NCBI RefSeq assembly: GCF_006538345.1 | Contig: NZ_BJKL01000006.1 | Location: forward strand, 275,868-339,867 | DNA from: Alteromonas sp. KUL49 | GTDB taxonomy: Bacteria; Pseudomonadota; Gammaproteobacteria; Enterobacterales; Alteromonadaceae | DNA: 64,000 bases | Direction: 5' to 3' | Shown: positions 39,040 to 48,452 of the stretch, piece by piece | How the letters are laid out: every line of letters starts with the position of its first letter | Position numbering within the stretch: the stretch's first letter is position 1 | Translations under genes and position numbers: made by a program | The notes under the pieces: model-generated | Seen by the model: only the letters and a program-made list of their open reading frames with translations | What the model was told of the DNA's origin: nothing | The model's database searches: none

Positions 39040-39735
39040 TCACTTTTGTCCGTAGTAGGCATTAGCCCCGTGTTTACGAAAGTAATGTTTGTCTGAAATA
39101 GCTTGTTTAAGCGGTTGCAATGTCGGTGTGATCCCTTTGGTCACATAAGCCATTTTTGCTAACTGCTCTAAAATTACTGCGTGATATACCGACTTAGCGG
39201 CGTCTTTTCCCCAGGTGAAAGGGGCATGACCAGCAACGATCACCATAGGTGTCTCGTCAGGGCTTCTCTCTGTAAAGCAATCAGTTATTTGAACGCCGGT
39301 TTCTTCCTCATAGTCTCTATCAATTTGGCTATCTGTCATCACTGCGGTGCACGGGATATCTCCGTAGACAAAGTCAGCATGTGTAGTCCCAAGACAAGGA
39401 ATAGCAGCCTTGGCCTGAGCCCAAGCTGTCGCATAGGTAGAATGGGTGTGCGTTATACCGCCAACGTTCTCAAAATGCTTGTATAGGTGGGCGTGAGTAC
39501 GAGTATCTGATGAAGGACGCATAGTTCCCTCCACAATATTGCAGTCTAGGTCTAACACCACTATGTCATCAGGTTTTAAATCTTCGTATGGTACTCCACT
39601 AGGTTTAATGGCAAATACACCACAATTGCGGTCAATCTCCGAAACATTACCAAAGGTGTAAACAACTAAACCACGTTTATCGAGCTCCATATTAGCCTCA
39701 TAAACACGTTCTTTTAGTGCTTGATAGTTACTCAT
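39040..39735 (-). CDS. araD: L-ribulose-5-phosphate 4-epimerase
   Basis: 231 residues, matching E. coli AraD. Converts L-ribulose-5-phosphate to D-xylulose-5-phosphate. The class II aldolase/epimerase signature includes THTHSTYATAWAQ (zinc-binding His pair) and VIVAGHAPFTWG (third His). The start overlaps the stop of araB by four bases (ATGA), so translation is coupled. The C-terminus YYGQK is typical of the family. Confidence 0.97.
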   Translation of the reverse strand: MSNYQALKERVYEANMELDKRGLVVYTFGNVSEIDRNCGVFAIKPSGVPYEDLKPDDIVVLDLDCNIVEGTMRPSSDTRTHAHLYKHFENVGGITHTHSTYATAWAQAKAAIPCLGTTHADFVYGDIPCTAVMTDSQIDRDYEEETGVQITDCFTERSPDETPMVIVAGHAPFTWGKDAAKSVYHAVILEQLAKMAYVTKGITPTLQPLKQAISDKHYFRKHGANAYYGQK

Positions 39736-41399
39736 AGCGTTGTGTCCTCAACGAATTGTCCGAGCGTTTTGTAGCTTTGATAAGCCACTTTGTAGAACGA
39801 AACAGCATCTGGGTTGGGTGTGTAAGTGTGTGCAACTGGTGAGGCCATCACACGCTGTGCATCTGCCACACTTTTATAGGCTCCGCCGATTTTGGCAGCG
39901 AAAATTGCGGCGCCAAGTGCGCAACTTTGGTCGCTTTTTAGTGTTTGGATAGGTCTATTCCATATGTCAGCGCAAGTTTGCATGACCAAGTCTGATTTTT
40001 TTGAAATACCACCGATTGCAACGACAGAGCGAATAGGGATTTGATTGTCGGTAAATCTCTCTATGATGGCTTTTGCACCGAAGGCCGTCGCTTCGACCAA
40101 TGCCCTAAAAACATGTGCTGCGCTCGTTCCAAGCTTTAACCCAGTAATAGCAGCGGCTACATGTTGATTCGCGTCTGGTGTTCGTCTGCCATTGACCCAG
40201 TCCAAAGCCAACACACTGGTTTGCTCTCGTGGAATATTCTGTGCTTCCTGCGATAGCGCTATAAGCGTCTGGTCGTTCAGAGCTTGAATGAGTAAACGCT
40301 TTTGCTCTTCTGTGACGCTATCACTACTGTTTACAATCGAAACCGCAGTTGCGTTAATCAGTCTTTGGAACCATGCATAGAAGTCACCGAAGGCTGATTG
40401 TCCGGCCTCCAGACCTACCATATTCGGTACAACCGATCCCTCTACTTGGCCACAAATTCCATTAACAGCGTTACTTGAAATGGTGTCAGGAGAACAGACA
40501 GTTATGTCACATGTTGAAGTACCCATGACTTTAGTGAGTACTCCTTCCTCTACATTTGCGGCAACAGCACCCATGTGACAGTCAAAAGCACCAAACCCAA
40601 TAGGTAAATTTTTAGGGAGGGATAGTCGATGAGCCCACTCCGATGTAAGACACCCAACCGCTTGGTCAGAGCAAAAGGTTTCTGATGGCAATCGATTGAC
40701 TAAGCCGTCAAGTAACGGATCTACCGATACAAAGAAATCATTAGGTGGAAAGCCACCCCAGTTCTCGTGCCACATCATTTTATGCCCTGCAGCACAGCGA
40801 CCCAGTCTTAACTCTGACGGATGGGTAGTTCCGGTAAGTACCGCAGGCAGCCAGTCACAGTGTTCGACCCACATGTGTGCCTGGTTTGCGACACTCTTAT
40901 CATTGCGCATGACGTGCAATGCTTTTGCCCAATACCATTCGGAAGAGTAGATTGACCCCTCGTACTTCAAATAGTTAGTGGATGCACTGAGTGCCTTTCT
41001 TGTAATTTCTTCCGCTTCAGATATTGCTGTATGGTCTTTCCAGAGGACAAACATTGCATTGGGGTTGTCCACAAATTCAGGCTTTAGCGCTAGCGCCTGG
41101 CCATTCTCATCTACAGCGATGGGGGTAGAACCAGTAGTATCTATACTGAGACCAATAATATTGTCATTGGCATTTTTTGGCGCGACTTGCCAAAGCGATT
41201 GAATTACAAGTTCGGTTGACTCTAGGTAATCGAGAGGATGTTGCCTAAATTGATCTCGTTGAGGCTCACAAAACATCCCCTTTGACCATCGAGGGTAATT
41301 AACCACACTCGTACTTACTTCCTCCCCACTAGTTACATCTACTAGCAATGCGCGAACGGAATCAGAACCAAAATCAAGGCCTATAGCATAAGGACCCAT
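39732..41399 (-). CDS. araB: Ribulokinase
   Basis: 555 residues from the ATG at 41399 (MGPYAIGLDFGSDSVRAL), close to the family's 560; the frame is open 72 bases further but lacks support. FGGY kinase fold with C-terminal ATP site VVAIGGISKKSDLVMQ. Phosphorylates L-ribulose to L-ribulose-5-phosphate. First gene of the araB-araD-araA-GHL15 operon. GAGAG lies upstream as ribosome-binding site, and the shared 13-base motif lies 40-52 bases before the start. Confidence 0.96.
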   Translation of the reverse strand: MGPYAIGLDFGSDSVRALLVDVTSGEEVSTSVVNYPRWSKGMFCEPQRDQFRQHPLDYLESTELVIQSLWQVAPKNANDNIIGLSIDTTGSTPIAVDENGQALALKPEFVDNPNAMFVLWKDHTAISEAEEITRKALSASTNYLKYEGSIYSSEWYWAKALHVMRNDKSVANQAHMWVEHCDWLPAVLTGTTHPSELRLGRCAAGHKMMWHENWGGFPPNDFFVSVDPLLDGLVNRLPSETFCSDQAVGCLTSEWAHRLSLPKNLPIGFGAFDCHMGAVAANVEEGVLTKVMGTSTCDITVCSPDTISSNAVNGICGQVEGSVVPNMVGLEAGQSAFGDFYAWFQRLINATAVSIVNSSDSVTEEQKRLLIQALNDQTLIALSQEAQNIPREQTSVLALDWVNGRRTPDANQHVAAAITGLKLGTSAAHVFRALVEATAFGAKAIIERFTDNQIPIRSVVAIGGISKKSDLVMQTCADIWNRPIQTLKSDQSCALGAAIFAAKIGGAYKSVADAQRVMASPVAHTYTPNPDAVSFYKVAYQSYKTLGQFVEDTTL

Positions 41400-41438
41400 A
41401 AACAATGTACTCTCATCAGCATTAATTTGTAATTTAAT

Positions 41439-41451
41439 TATATTATAATAC
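41439..41451 (-). promoter_or_regulatory. Shared operator-like motif before araB
   Basis: TATATTATAATAC, a full match to the consensus WATATTATAWTAC found before most units of this locus. It lies 40 bases upstream of the araB start, a position suited to repression. Confidence 0.65.
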
Positions 41452-41524
41452 AAATAGAATTCTGGCAACATGAGACCAGGAAGTTATCGGCTTATAAACA
41501 AAATATTTACATAGAAGTGTGCGA

Positions 41525-42151
41525 CTACAGAGTAGTGGGAAGAAAATAATCGTTTGTTATGTTGTAGGTTTCTAAAACATCAATTGCATTCATGCCTGCA
41601 CTTCTAGCGGCTTCTAAACCTAATTTTGCGTCTTCAAAAACAACACATCTAGATGGAGATACACCAAGCTTTTGTGCACATAAAGTGAAGGTGTCCGGCG
41701 CAGGTTTTGGACGAGCAACTTGGTCTGCACCAACAATGGCGTCAAGGTAAGGTGAACATCCACATAATGAGAGAATTTGCTGTGCTTCAGCGGTATATGC
41801 CCCAGTTCCCACCGCCATCTTCTTCTTACCATGGAAGGCAGTTAGCACTTCGAACAGTTTCGTCGGTTTTACGTACGATGAGAAAATGCGTTTAACAACA
41901 TTTTCTTTAAAGTCGTTCATATACGAATAACTATGAATAGGTGTGACTTCAAAGCGTTCACAGAGATGTTTGAGAGTATCTTTTGTTGGAACGCCCGCCA
42001 AAGAGCGCATAAGAGGACCATCTATCGGAATGTTGAAGTGGGTCAATGTTTCGCACCACGCAACCTCATGCAGTTTACCACTGTCTATTAAGGTACCATC
42101 CATATCGAATATGAATGCATCATACTTATCGAGTGCTTCCAAATACTTCAT
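41525..42151 (-). CDS. HAD-superfamily sugar-phosphate phosphatase
   Basis: 208 residues of the beta-phosphoglucomutase/YqaB-like HAD subfamily. Motif I is FDMDGTLIDS (nucleophile Asp and acid/base Asp), motif II is VGTGA and motif IV is VVFEDAKLGLEAARSAG. It probably dephosphorylates sugar phosphates or interconverts them. ATG 42151 follows GAGGGAAG. It lies 17 bases after the SDR gene and upstream of araB (126-base gap). Confidence 0.85.
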   Translation of the reverse strand: MKYLEALDKYDAFIFDMDGTLIDSGKLHEVAWCETLTHFNIPIDGPLMRSLAGVPTKDTLKHLCERFEVTPIHSYSYMNDFKENVVKRIFSSYVKPTKLFEVLTAFHGKKKMAVGTGAYTAEAQQILSLCGCSPYLDAIVGADQVARPKPAPDTFTLCAQKLGVSPSRCVVFEDAKLGLEAARSAGMNAIDVLETYNITNDYFLPTTL

Positions 42152-42168
42152 TCTTCCCTCAATATTGT

Positions 42169-42942
42169 TTAAATAATCCCTCCATCAACAATAAAGTGTT
42201 GTGAAGTACACATTCGACTATCATCCGAGGCCAAAAACAATGCCATTGCGGCAATATGTTCAGGTATTACAAATTCTTTAATACACTGAGATTCTTTTAC
42301 GCTCTCGCGTGCCGATTCATCTGATAATGAGTTTTGTAATTGTCGCTCAGTGAGTACCCATCCCGGAACGAGAGTATTAACTCGTATGTTGTCGCTTCCC
42401 ATATCGCGAGCTAACCCGCGCGTCATACCTTCAATAGCAGCCTTCGAGCTTGTATAACCTGGCATGCCTCCGTGGGTGGCATACCAACTCATAGAGCCAA
42501 AGTTTATTATTGAACCACCACCTTTGCTTTTCATAGTTTCGTACACTGACTGAGCAGCAAAGAAATAGTGCCTGAGATTTATTGCAATACGCTCATCCCA
42601 ATATTCGAGAGTCACATCCCTAAAATCATGCCTATCATCGTTCGCGGCGTTATTGACTAAAACGTCGATACCGTCGAAGCGTTCGATAATGTCGTTTAAA
42701 ACTTCTTGCAGTTGATGGATGTCAATCAAGTCACAAGCATAGAACCGAGGCAATGGAAACTCCCCCATGCCCTCAAACAAAGAGAGCAGCTTTGTCGCCT
42801 TCTCTTCATCTCTGTCTAGAAACACTACCCTGGCATGCTGTCTACAAAAAGCCTCAACAAGGTTGGCCCCAATACCAGAAGCGCCTCCTGTTATAACGAC
42901 AGTTTTTCCATTCAAACTTGGGTAAGTATTTGTAAGGTTCAT
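42169..42942 (-). CDS. SDR aldose 1-dehydrogenase, xylose-dehydrogenase-like
   Basis: 257 residues. NAD(P) motif TGGASGIG at 18-25, catalytic Tyr/Lys in GYTSSKAAIEG and Ser in FGSMSWY. Segments NDDRHDFRDVTLEYWDERI, INLRHYFFAAQSV and ALFLASDDSRMCT closely follow the Caulobacter XylB D-xylose dehydrogenase as I remember it. Likely oxidises a pentose (L-arabinose or D-xylose) or related sugar to the lactone. Sits between GH43 and the HAD gene. This would be a second, oxidative branch beside araBDA; no lactonase or dehydratase follows. Confidence 0.8.
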   Translation of the reverse strand: MNLTNTYPSLNGKTVVITGGASGIGANLVEAFCRQHARVVFLDRDEEKATKLLSLFEGMGEFPLPRFYACDLIDIHQLQEVLNDIIERFDGIDVLVNNAANDDRHDFRDVTLEYWDERIAINLRHYFFAAQSVYETMKSKGGGSIINFGSMSWYATHGGMPGYTSSKAAIEGMTRGLARDMGSDNIRVNTLVPGWVLTERQLQNSLSDESARESVKESQCIKEFVIPEHIAAMALFLASDDSRMCTSQHFIVDGGII

Positions 42943-43035
42943 CAGCTTTTTTCATCTACTGCTTTTTTTCGATGATAACAACTTGGAGAACCCGGATATA
43001 TACCCTTATGACAATTATATCTTTATCTGTACAGG

Positions 43036-44679
43036 TTAATGAACACCAGTCCCTTTGTATTCAAACCAACTGAATTGCGCTATTTTTGATTTATCAAACA
43101 AACTCGTATTTGCATACATGCCGATCATCGGACCATTAAATCCTCCAGCGACCTCATCACTTGTGGACGACGCGTCCACATTACTCACGAGCACTTTACT
43201 AGCGCCCGCATCACTGCGATAAATGAAAGACAACATTGGACCATTGTCTTCAATAGCCAATATTATAGGGTCATCCTCAATAAATGTTTGGGCAATCACT
43301 ACGGATTGACCTTTATGGTTGTGGACGACTTGCAAACTGTTTCCCTTCCGAAAAAACTTATAGTGATTGCGATAGTTGCGGTAAATCACTAGCCCGGCTT
43401 CATCTTGTTTTTCAAAGTTTTCGACATCAACACGCGTGGAGGCACTATACCTCGGATGTTGAATTCTTCTCACGACCATCGAAGGCTGCTGATGCTCTTC
43501 ATCAAGAGAGGCAAACTTTGGAGTTAGCATTAGTCCTTTGTCACCGATTGTCAGCCACTCTCTGGTTTGCGCTCTGAGAGTCACATAATCGAGAGAGAGT
43601 TTTTGGGTAGAGAAATTATCTCTAATTGGTGTGGACTCGATGGGAGTCCAAGGTAAATCGGGAATCAGAATATCTAACTCTAATCGAGCTTTTCCAGGAT
43701 TGAATACTGGCCAACCATCTTCCCATTTTATCTGTGCCAAAAAGGTTTCACGAGCTAGAGGTGTCAAGTCGTCAAACCTGCGCTTTGCAAGCATAACCGC
43801 GTACCAATCGCCGTTTTGTGTCTGTATCATATCTGCATGACCGGTACTGTGAATGTGTACGTCTTCTCCTAGGTTACGATGCGTAAGCACTGGATTTTTA
43901 TGGTTTGGAATATATGGGCCGAGTATGTTTTCACTGCGAAAGATGGTAACGGCATGATCTTCAGAGGTGCCTCCTTCGGCTACCATGAGATAGTAGTAAC
44001 CGTCTTTCAGGTACAAATGAGGCCCTTCTGTCCAGCGAGCGTTACTCGCGTGTCCGTAGGTAAGCTGCGTTTTGTCACCAAGCAAAGTGCCTTCGACTAG
44101 GTCTATCTCTTGAATCCAAATTCCATTGGGATTTGGCCAAGTCACCTCTTGTCTGTTGAGAATACCCGTACCCAAATAGTAAGACTTACCATTTTTATCC
44201 CAAAAGAAAGATGGGTCGATACCACGATCACCTTCTATCCAAATGGGTTTGCTCCATGGGCCATCGGGATCAGTTGAAGTCACATAGAAGTTTTGTCCAC
44301 ATTGAACACACGTTGAGACTATGTAGAACAACCCGTTGTGATAATGAATGGTCGGCGCATATACACCTCTACTCGTATCTACCTTATTTAACGCAGCAAA
44401 ATAGTCTGGGTTAGATACAGCATGCCCAATCTGCTTCCAGTTAATCAAATCTCGGCTAGTGAAAATAGGAATCGAGGGAAACCACTCAAAACTTGAATTA
44501 ACTAAATAAAAATCTTCACCCACTCGTACTACTGAAGGGTCAGGGTAAAACCCCGGCAAAATAGGATTTCGAGCTCGTGGGTCATCAGGAACAGTAGCAA
44601 GCGCTTGCATACTAACAATACAACTGCTCAAAGTAATAAAAATACTGACGAGTATGCATATGTTTCTAAATGGTTTCAT
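43036..44679 (-). CDS. GH43 glycoside hydrolase, exported
   Basis: 547 residues with a signal peptide (about 1-29). Five-bladed propeller catalytic domain (about 35-330): base Asp in GFYPDPSVVR, pKa-modulating Asp in GIDPSFFWD and acid Glu in TEGPHLYL. A beta-sandwich domain of the GH43 C2/DUF1349 type follows (about 350-547). Characterised relatives are beta-xylosidases and alpha-L-arabinofuranosidases. Its start is one base after the TSUP gene stop, so cotranscribed. In this locus arabinosidase activity is the better guess. Confidence 0.9.
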   Translation of the reverse strand: MKPFRNICILVSIFITLSSCIVSMQALATVPDDPRARNPILPGFYPDPSVVRVGEDFYLVNSSFEWFPSIPIFTSRDLINWKQIGHAVSNPDYFAALNKVDTSRGVYAPTIHYHNGLFYIVSTCVQCGQNFYVTSTDPDGPWSKPIWIEGDRGIDPSFFWDKNGKSYYLGTGILNRQEVTWPNPNGIWIQEIDLVEGTLLGDKTQLTYGHASNARWTEGPHLYLKDGYYYLMVAEGGTSEDHAVTIFRSENILGPYIPNHKNPVLTHRNLGEDVHIHSTGHADMIQTQNGDWYAVMLAKRRFDDLTPLARETFLAQIKWEDGWPVFNPGKARLELDILIPDLPWTPIESTPIRDNFSTQKLSLDYVTLRAQTREWLTIGDKGLMLTPKFASLDEEHQQPSMVVRRIQHPRYSASTRVDVENFEKQDEAGLVIYRNYRNHYKFFRKGNSLQVVHNHKGQSVVIAQTFIEDDPIILAIEDNGPMLSFIYRSDAGASKVLVSNVDASSTSDEVAGGFNGPMIGMYANTSLFDKSKIAQFSWFEYKGTGVH

Positions 44680-44680
44680 A

Positions 44681-45379
44681 TTAGAGTACCAAGATCAGCG
44701 CTGAAATAGAGGCTATAAATAAAATCAGGGGCCTCATTGGAAGTGAATTCAAGTAACTAGCGAAATAATGTGACAACAACAAACCTATAATCATTGCCGG
44801 CACTATCTGCATGAATAGCGTGAGGTGCTGAATGGTGATCAGCTCATTGACGTGCAAAGCAAAGATTGCCGCAGAATTAATAGCAACGAAAAAGCAGTTT
44901 AGGTTTGCACTGACCTCTTTTTGATTAGCTCCTTGGTAAAGGATACCCATCGGAGCTCCGCCTGCTGAAGTCAACGACCCCATAAAGCCGGCTAAACTTC
45001 CCGCAACAAAACTTTCTCTACCTCTAATCTTTGGAGAGTAACCCAATACAGATAAACACACTCCAACGAGTATCAAAATACCAAAGATAAGTTTATAGGT
45101 TCCAACCGTTACTGAAGCCAAGATGGTACCAGCCAATGCAACCCCTATAACTCCTCCAGTGACCGAATACTTTAGTTGATATTGATTCACATGCTTGAAG
45201 TCTTTTGCAGCAATAACACTGGTAATTAGTAACGAAGCGAATATTAGAGGTACAGGCACTAATTCAGGCATGACATGCATAAATAACGGAGCACACAACA
45301 AGCCAAAACCAAAGCCTATTGTGTTCTGTAATGCAGAACCAACAACAACCACACTTAAGACAAATACCCACTCAGTCAA
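44681..45379 (-). CDS. TauE/SafE (TSUP) family membrane exporter
   Basis: 232 residues with about eight hydrophobic segments, the TSUP topology (GFGFGLLCAPLFM; GSLTSAGGAPMGIL). The start is taken as TTG 45379, preceded by GGAG; the longer frame adds 16 residues through AT-rich leader. TSUP proteins export sulfite, sulfoacetate or related sulfur anions. First gene of the TSUP-GH43-SDR-HAD unit. With five sulfatases around, removal of sulfate or sulfite is a plausible role (inference). Confidence 0.82.
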   Translation of the reverse strand: MTEWVFVLSVVVVGSALQNTIGFGFGLLCAPLFMHVMPELVPVPLIFASLLITSVIAAKDFKHVNQYQLKYSVTGGVIGVALAGTILASVTVGTYKLIFGILILVGVCLSVLGYSPKIRGRESFVAGSLAGFMGSLTSAGGAPMGILYQGANQKEVSANLNCFFVAINSAAIFALHVNELITIQHLTLFMQIVPAMIIGLLLSHYFASYLNSLPMRPLILFIASISALILVL

Positions 45380-45404
45380 AAAATTATATCTCCAGCAAAA
45401 AATA

Positions 45405-45417
45405 AATATTATATTAC
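45405..45417 (-). promoter_or_regulatory. Shared operator-like motif before the TSUP operon
   Basis: AATATTATATTAC; with the next base T it is identical over 14 bases to the site at 63833. It lies 26 bases upstream of the TSUP start codon. Confidence 0.65.
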
Positions 45418-45527
45418 TTATTAACAATTTTCAAACATTAGGAGGGACAACAAGAGCTAAAAACGAGGAATAATGTCGAAATTTTAGACATTGATTTTAC
45501 CAATAGAATACAAGACACCCCTTATAA

Positions 45528-45540
45528 ATAATATAATAAT
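45528..45540 (+). promoter_or_regulatory. Shared operator-like motif before transaldolase
   Basis: ATAATATAATAAT matches the reverse complement of the consensus (GTAWTATAATATW) at 11 of 13 positions. It lies about 45 bases before the transaldolase start. AT-rich surroundings make this a weaker call. Confidence 0.4.
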
Positions 45541-45586
45541 ATGTAAAAATATTCCTTGAATTATCACAATATGGATGAAGCCATTA

Positions 45587-46537
45587 ATGAATCAACTCGA
45601 AGCACTTAAAAAAATGACCACCGTAGTAGCGGACACCGGCGATATCGACGCTATAAAGAAGTATTCACCAGTGGATGCTACGACAAATCCCTCATTAGTA
45701 CTTAAGGCAGCTACGCTTCCTCAATATTCCGAGTTATTACAAGAGTCTGTCTCATGGGCCTGTGAGCAAACGTCAGTGCGTGAAGCTAGATTATCTCTGG
45801 CGAGTGACAAGTTAGCCGTATCTATTGGTAAAGAAATAAGCAAACTTGTACCGGGGAAGATATCTACTGAAGTAGACGCTAGATTATCATTCGATACCCA
45901 AGAGACTATTTCCAGAGCGTATCAGTTACTCGAGCTTTATGATGATATGGGAGTATCCAGGGACAAAGTACTAATTAAAATCGCTTCAACATGGGAAGGG
46001 ATCAAAGCAGCTGAAATTTTGGAAAAAGAAGGCATAAAATGTAATCTGACATTGCTTTTTAGCTTTGCGCAAGCAAGAGCATGTGCCGAAGCGGGAGTTT
46101 TTCTTATCTCACCCTTTGTTGGACGTATTCTTGACTGGTACAAAGCGAAAACAGGCACTCAATATTATGCGCCACACGACGATCCTGGCGTAAAGTCAGT
46201 GGCAAATATCTATAACTATTACAAATCTCATGGCTATTCCACCATCGTCATGGGGGCAAGCTTTAGGAACATTGAACAGATACAAGCGCTAGCAGGATGC
46301 GACAGACTTACGATAAGCCCATCATTACTTGAAACTTTGGCGAATACGGATACACCGTTAGAGCGAGCGCTACAAGACAATGGTAAAACCATTGAAGCGC
46401 CTTTACCTATCGAACAAACACAGTTTAGATGGGCAATGAACGATGATGCTATGGCAACTGAAAAGCTCTCTGAGGGAATACGTAATTTCGCTGTTGACCA
46501 AGCACAGTTAGAGGCACTGCTTGCTAAACATATGTAA
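45587..46537 (+). CDS. tal: Transaldolase
   Basis: 316 residues from ATG 45587, which aligns with E. coli TalB (317); an in-frame ATG at 45575 adds four residues. The Schiff-base lysine is K131 in [11 protein letters not shown], and [13 protein letters not shown] is the conserved N-terminal motif. Transfers a dihydroxyacetone unit between sugar phosphates in the pentose-phosphate pathway. Its place here, with transketolase nearby, suggests a locus-specific copy to clear xylulose-5-phosphate from arabinose. Confidence 0.95.
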   Translation: MNQLEALKKMTTVVADTGDIDAIKKYSPVDATTNPSLVLKAATLPQYSELLQESVSWACEQTSVREARLSLASDKLAVSIGKEISKLVPGKISTEVDARLSFDTQETISRAYQLLELYDDMGVSRDKVLIKIASTWEGIKAAEILEKEGIKCNLTLLFSFAQARACAEAGVFLISPFVGRILDWYKAKTGTQYYAPHDDPGVKSVANIYNYYKSHGYSTIVMGASFRNIEQIQALAGCDRLTISPSLLETLANTDTPLERALQDNGKTIEAPLPIEQTQFRWAMNDDAMATEKLSEGIRNFAVDQAQLEALLAKHM

Positions 46538-46564
46538 TGTTTAGGTCAGTGCCAATCAATTCAT

Positions 46565-46593
46565 GTGCAGTTTGAGCATTACTCAAACTGCAC
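46565..46593. terminator. Hairpin between transaldolase and GH49-like genes
   Basis: GTGCAGTTTGAG (46565-46576) and CTCAAACTGCAC (46582-46593) form a perfect 12-bp stem with a five-base loop. The stem runs over the last codons and stop of the convergent GH49-like gene. Likely serves both directions. Confidence 0.65.
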
Positions 46594-48342
46594 TACGTCT
46601 TTGTTATCGACATTAATATCGAATACCCCGACATTTCCCGCATTTTCCATTGTTACTCTCTCTCCGCTGATGTAAAGCCCATTGAAATAGATATCCTCTA
46701 TGTTCCCACTGCCTAAATTGAAATCTTGGATGGCATTTATCTGCAATGTTGGCAAAAGCTGTCCATTTCCACCGTAGCGACGCTTAGTAAGTACCATTTG
46801 GTCGTAAGGAAATAGACGTTCAACATTGATATTTTCGAAATACCAACGGGAGTAAGATTGATTAGGATAAAGGCCATTTTTCAGATAAACGACCCGACTA
46901 ACCGGACCTTCCATGTACACATTTCTGAATGTGATATCTGAAATTTCTCCAGCGTTGCTGTTGCCAGCTGGACGCTCCGTCAGATTCGCCAGCCCCCTAT
47001 TTTTATTCAGTCCCGTCCATTCTGTATGAATAACGTGAATATTTTCGATAAGAGCCTTATTAACGCTTTTTGGAAACCATCCAAATTGAAAAATTGCACC
47101 GTTATCCATCTGCCACACAACACAGTCGCGGACAGTCGCGTTGTGATTGTAAACTTTGAAAGCGTCATCCATAGCTGACACAAAACAATCTTCAACTACA
47201 ACGTTATCGGGAAGAGCAAAACCATCATTATTGTATCGCCACATACCAAGCATTTTGATGTTGCTTATAATTCCAGAACGTTGCGCAAGGGGTATATCTT
47301 TGTCATAACTCAAACCGAGAGCGTAAAAAGGTATGTTGACCATAGTAATACCCTCGATTAAAAAGTTGTTTTGATTAGCATCTATTGGTTTAACACCTGA
47401 CCGGGGACAACCTGCCGAGTAGCCATTGTCATCAACACAAACCGCCTCACCATTAGTTCTAACATCAGCTCTAAACTGAAACAGTTCTCCAGACAATACA
47501 CCTCTGCCAGTAACGTGAAATCCTGACCTTCCCGACTTTTCATCGTGATCGCCATTCAACGCTCCTCGCACATAGGCGCCCCCTTCAATGTGAATACGAG
47601 ACACAGATTCAGGAACAAACCATAAGCCGATATCGTGTAAACCTGGCTCAAAAATAACACTACTCGCACTTTCCGCTCGCTGACGGTCAAAAACACTGCC
47701 ATCCTTTACAAGGTATGTCTTTGGATCCTCAAGGTTCAAGGCTGACGCAATATCTTTTGACTGCGGCTGATCAGCAAATAAAAGTAAAGCGTCAAAGGGA
47801 AGTGATTGAATTTCAGAGTATCGTTCGTCAACAAACTCAATCGACAGCTTGCGATTGCTTTGTAGCACATTAATTCTTATGGTTTTTGCAACTAAGTCTT
47901 TCTCAACAATCTCATAAGCAATTCCCTCTAGCTGTGTTGGACGAACAATAATGTCGCGTATAAAGCCGTCATCGACATTTTTTGTCGCTGTCACCGCTAC
48001 ACCAGCGTATGACGCATCAAAGTCAAACTGTCCCCAAGAAAAGCTGCGGTTATTCTGGCGATAAACGTCTGCCCCATCTTGCTTTCCCGGTTCTAGCTTC
48101 GGAGACATTGCTTCAGAAGGCGGGGTAGTTAGCAGCAAGTCTATAGGCCGTCCGCCTACCGTCACAGAAAAAAGGTTTGAACGATGGTAACTACTAACAC
48201 TATCGTAGTCATAGTATGAAACATGAGGAGCTTCCGTCACGTTTTCTAACTTTTCAGGGATACTGTTAGTGGATATATCATGACTACATCCAGCTAAAAT
48301 AATTACTACTATTCCAAGTATCCAGCATAGCGAACGCCTCAT
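46579..48342 (-). CDS. Lipoprotein beta-helix glycosidase, GH49-like (clan GH-N)
   Basis: 587 residues with a lipobox (ILAGC, about residue 19). An N-terminal beta-sandwich (about 45-250) precedes a right-handed parallel beta-helix (about 260-560). The active-site region NNDGFALPDNVVVEDCF, then SAMDDAFKVYNHNATVRDC and NGAIFQFGW, follows the GH49 dextranase/isopullulanase pattern with three Asp. GH28 is the other clan member. Substrate in this locus unknown, perhaps an arabinan or galactan backbone. Divergent from transketolase across the shared motif. Confidence 0.72.
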   Translation of the reverse strand: MRRSLCWILGIVVIILAGCSHDISTNSIPEKLENVTEAPHVSYYDYDSVSSYHRSNLFSVTVGGRPIDLLLTTPPSEAMSPKLEPGKQDGADVYRQNNRSFSWGQFDFDASYAGVAVTATKNVDDGFIRDIIVRPTQLEGIAYEIVEKDLVAKTIRINVLQSNRKLSIEFVDERYSEIQSLPFDALLLFADQPQSKDIASALNLEDPKTYLVKDGSVFDRQRAESASSVIFEPGLHDIGLWFVPESVSRIHIEGGAYVRGALNGDHDEKSGRSGFHVTGRGVLSGELFQFRADVRTNGEAVCVDDNGYSAGCPRSGVKPIDANQNNFLIEGITMVNIPFYALGLSYDKDIPLAQRSGIISNIKMLGMWRYNNDGFALPDNVVVEDCFVSAMDDAFKVYNHNATVRDCVVWQMDNGAIFQFGWFPKSVNKALIENIHVIHTEWTGLNKNRGLANLTERPAGNSNAGEISDITFRNVYMEGPVSRVVYLKNGLYPNQSYSRWYFENINVERLFPYDQMVLTKRRYGGNGQLLPTLQINAIQDFNLGSGNIEDIYFNGLYISGERVTMENAGNVGVFDINVDNKDVVQFE

Positions 48343-48403
48343 TACCTGCTCTCCTATCTATTATTTTTGTACCGATAAAAGTAAATTAATCCCACATACA
48401 ATA

Positions 48404-48416
48404 AATAATATTGTAC
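48404..48416. promoter_or_regulatory. Operator-like motif between GH49-like and transketolase genes
   Basis: AATAATATTGTAC matches the consensus at 10 of 13 positions. A second half-site (ATAATACAATAT, 48432-48443) lies just before the transketolase start. Together they sit between two divergent units. Confidence 0.42.
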
Positions 48417-48452
48417 TATAAATACACATGAATAATACAATATGGGAAAAAA

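Noticed and set aside
39040..41399. Frameshift between araB and araD
   Set aside because: The four-base ATGA overlap is normal translational coupling; both proteins are full length.
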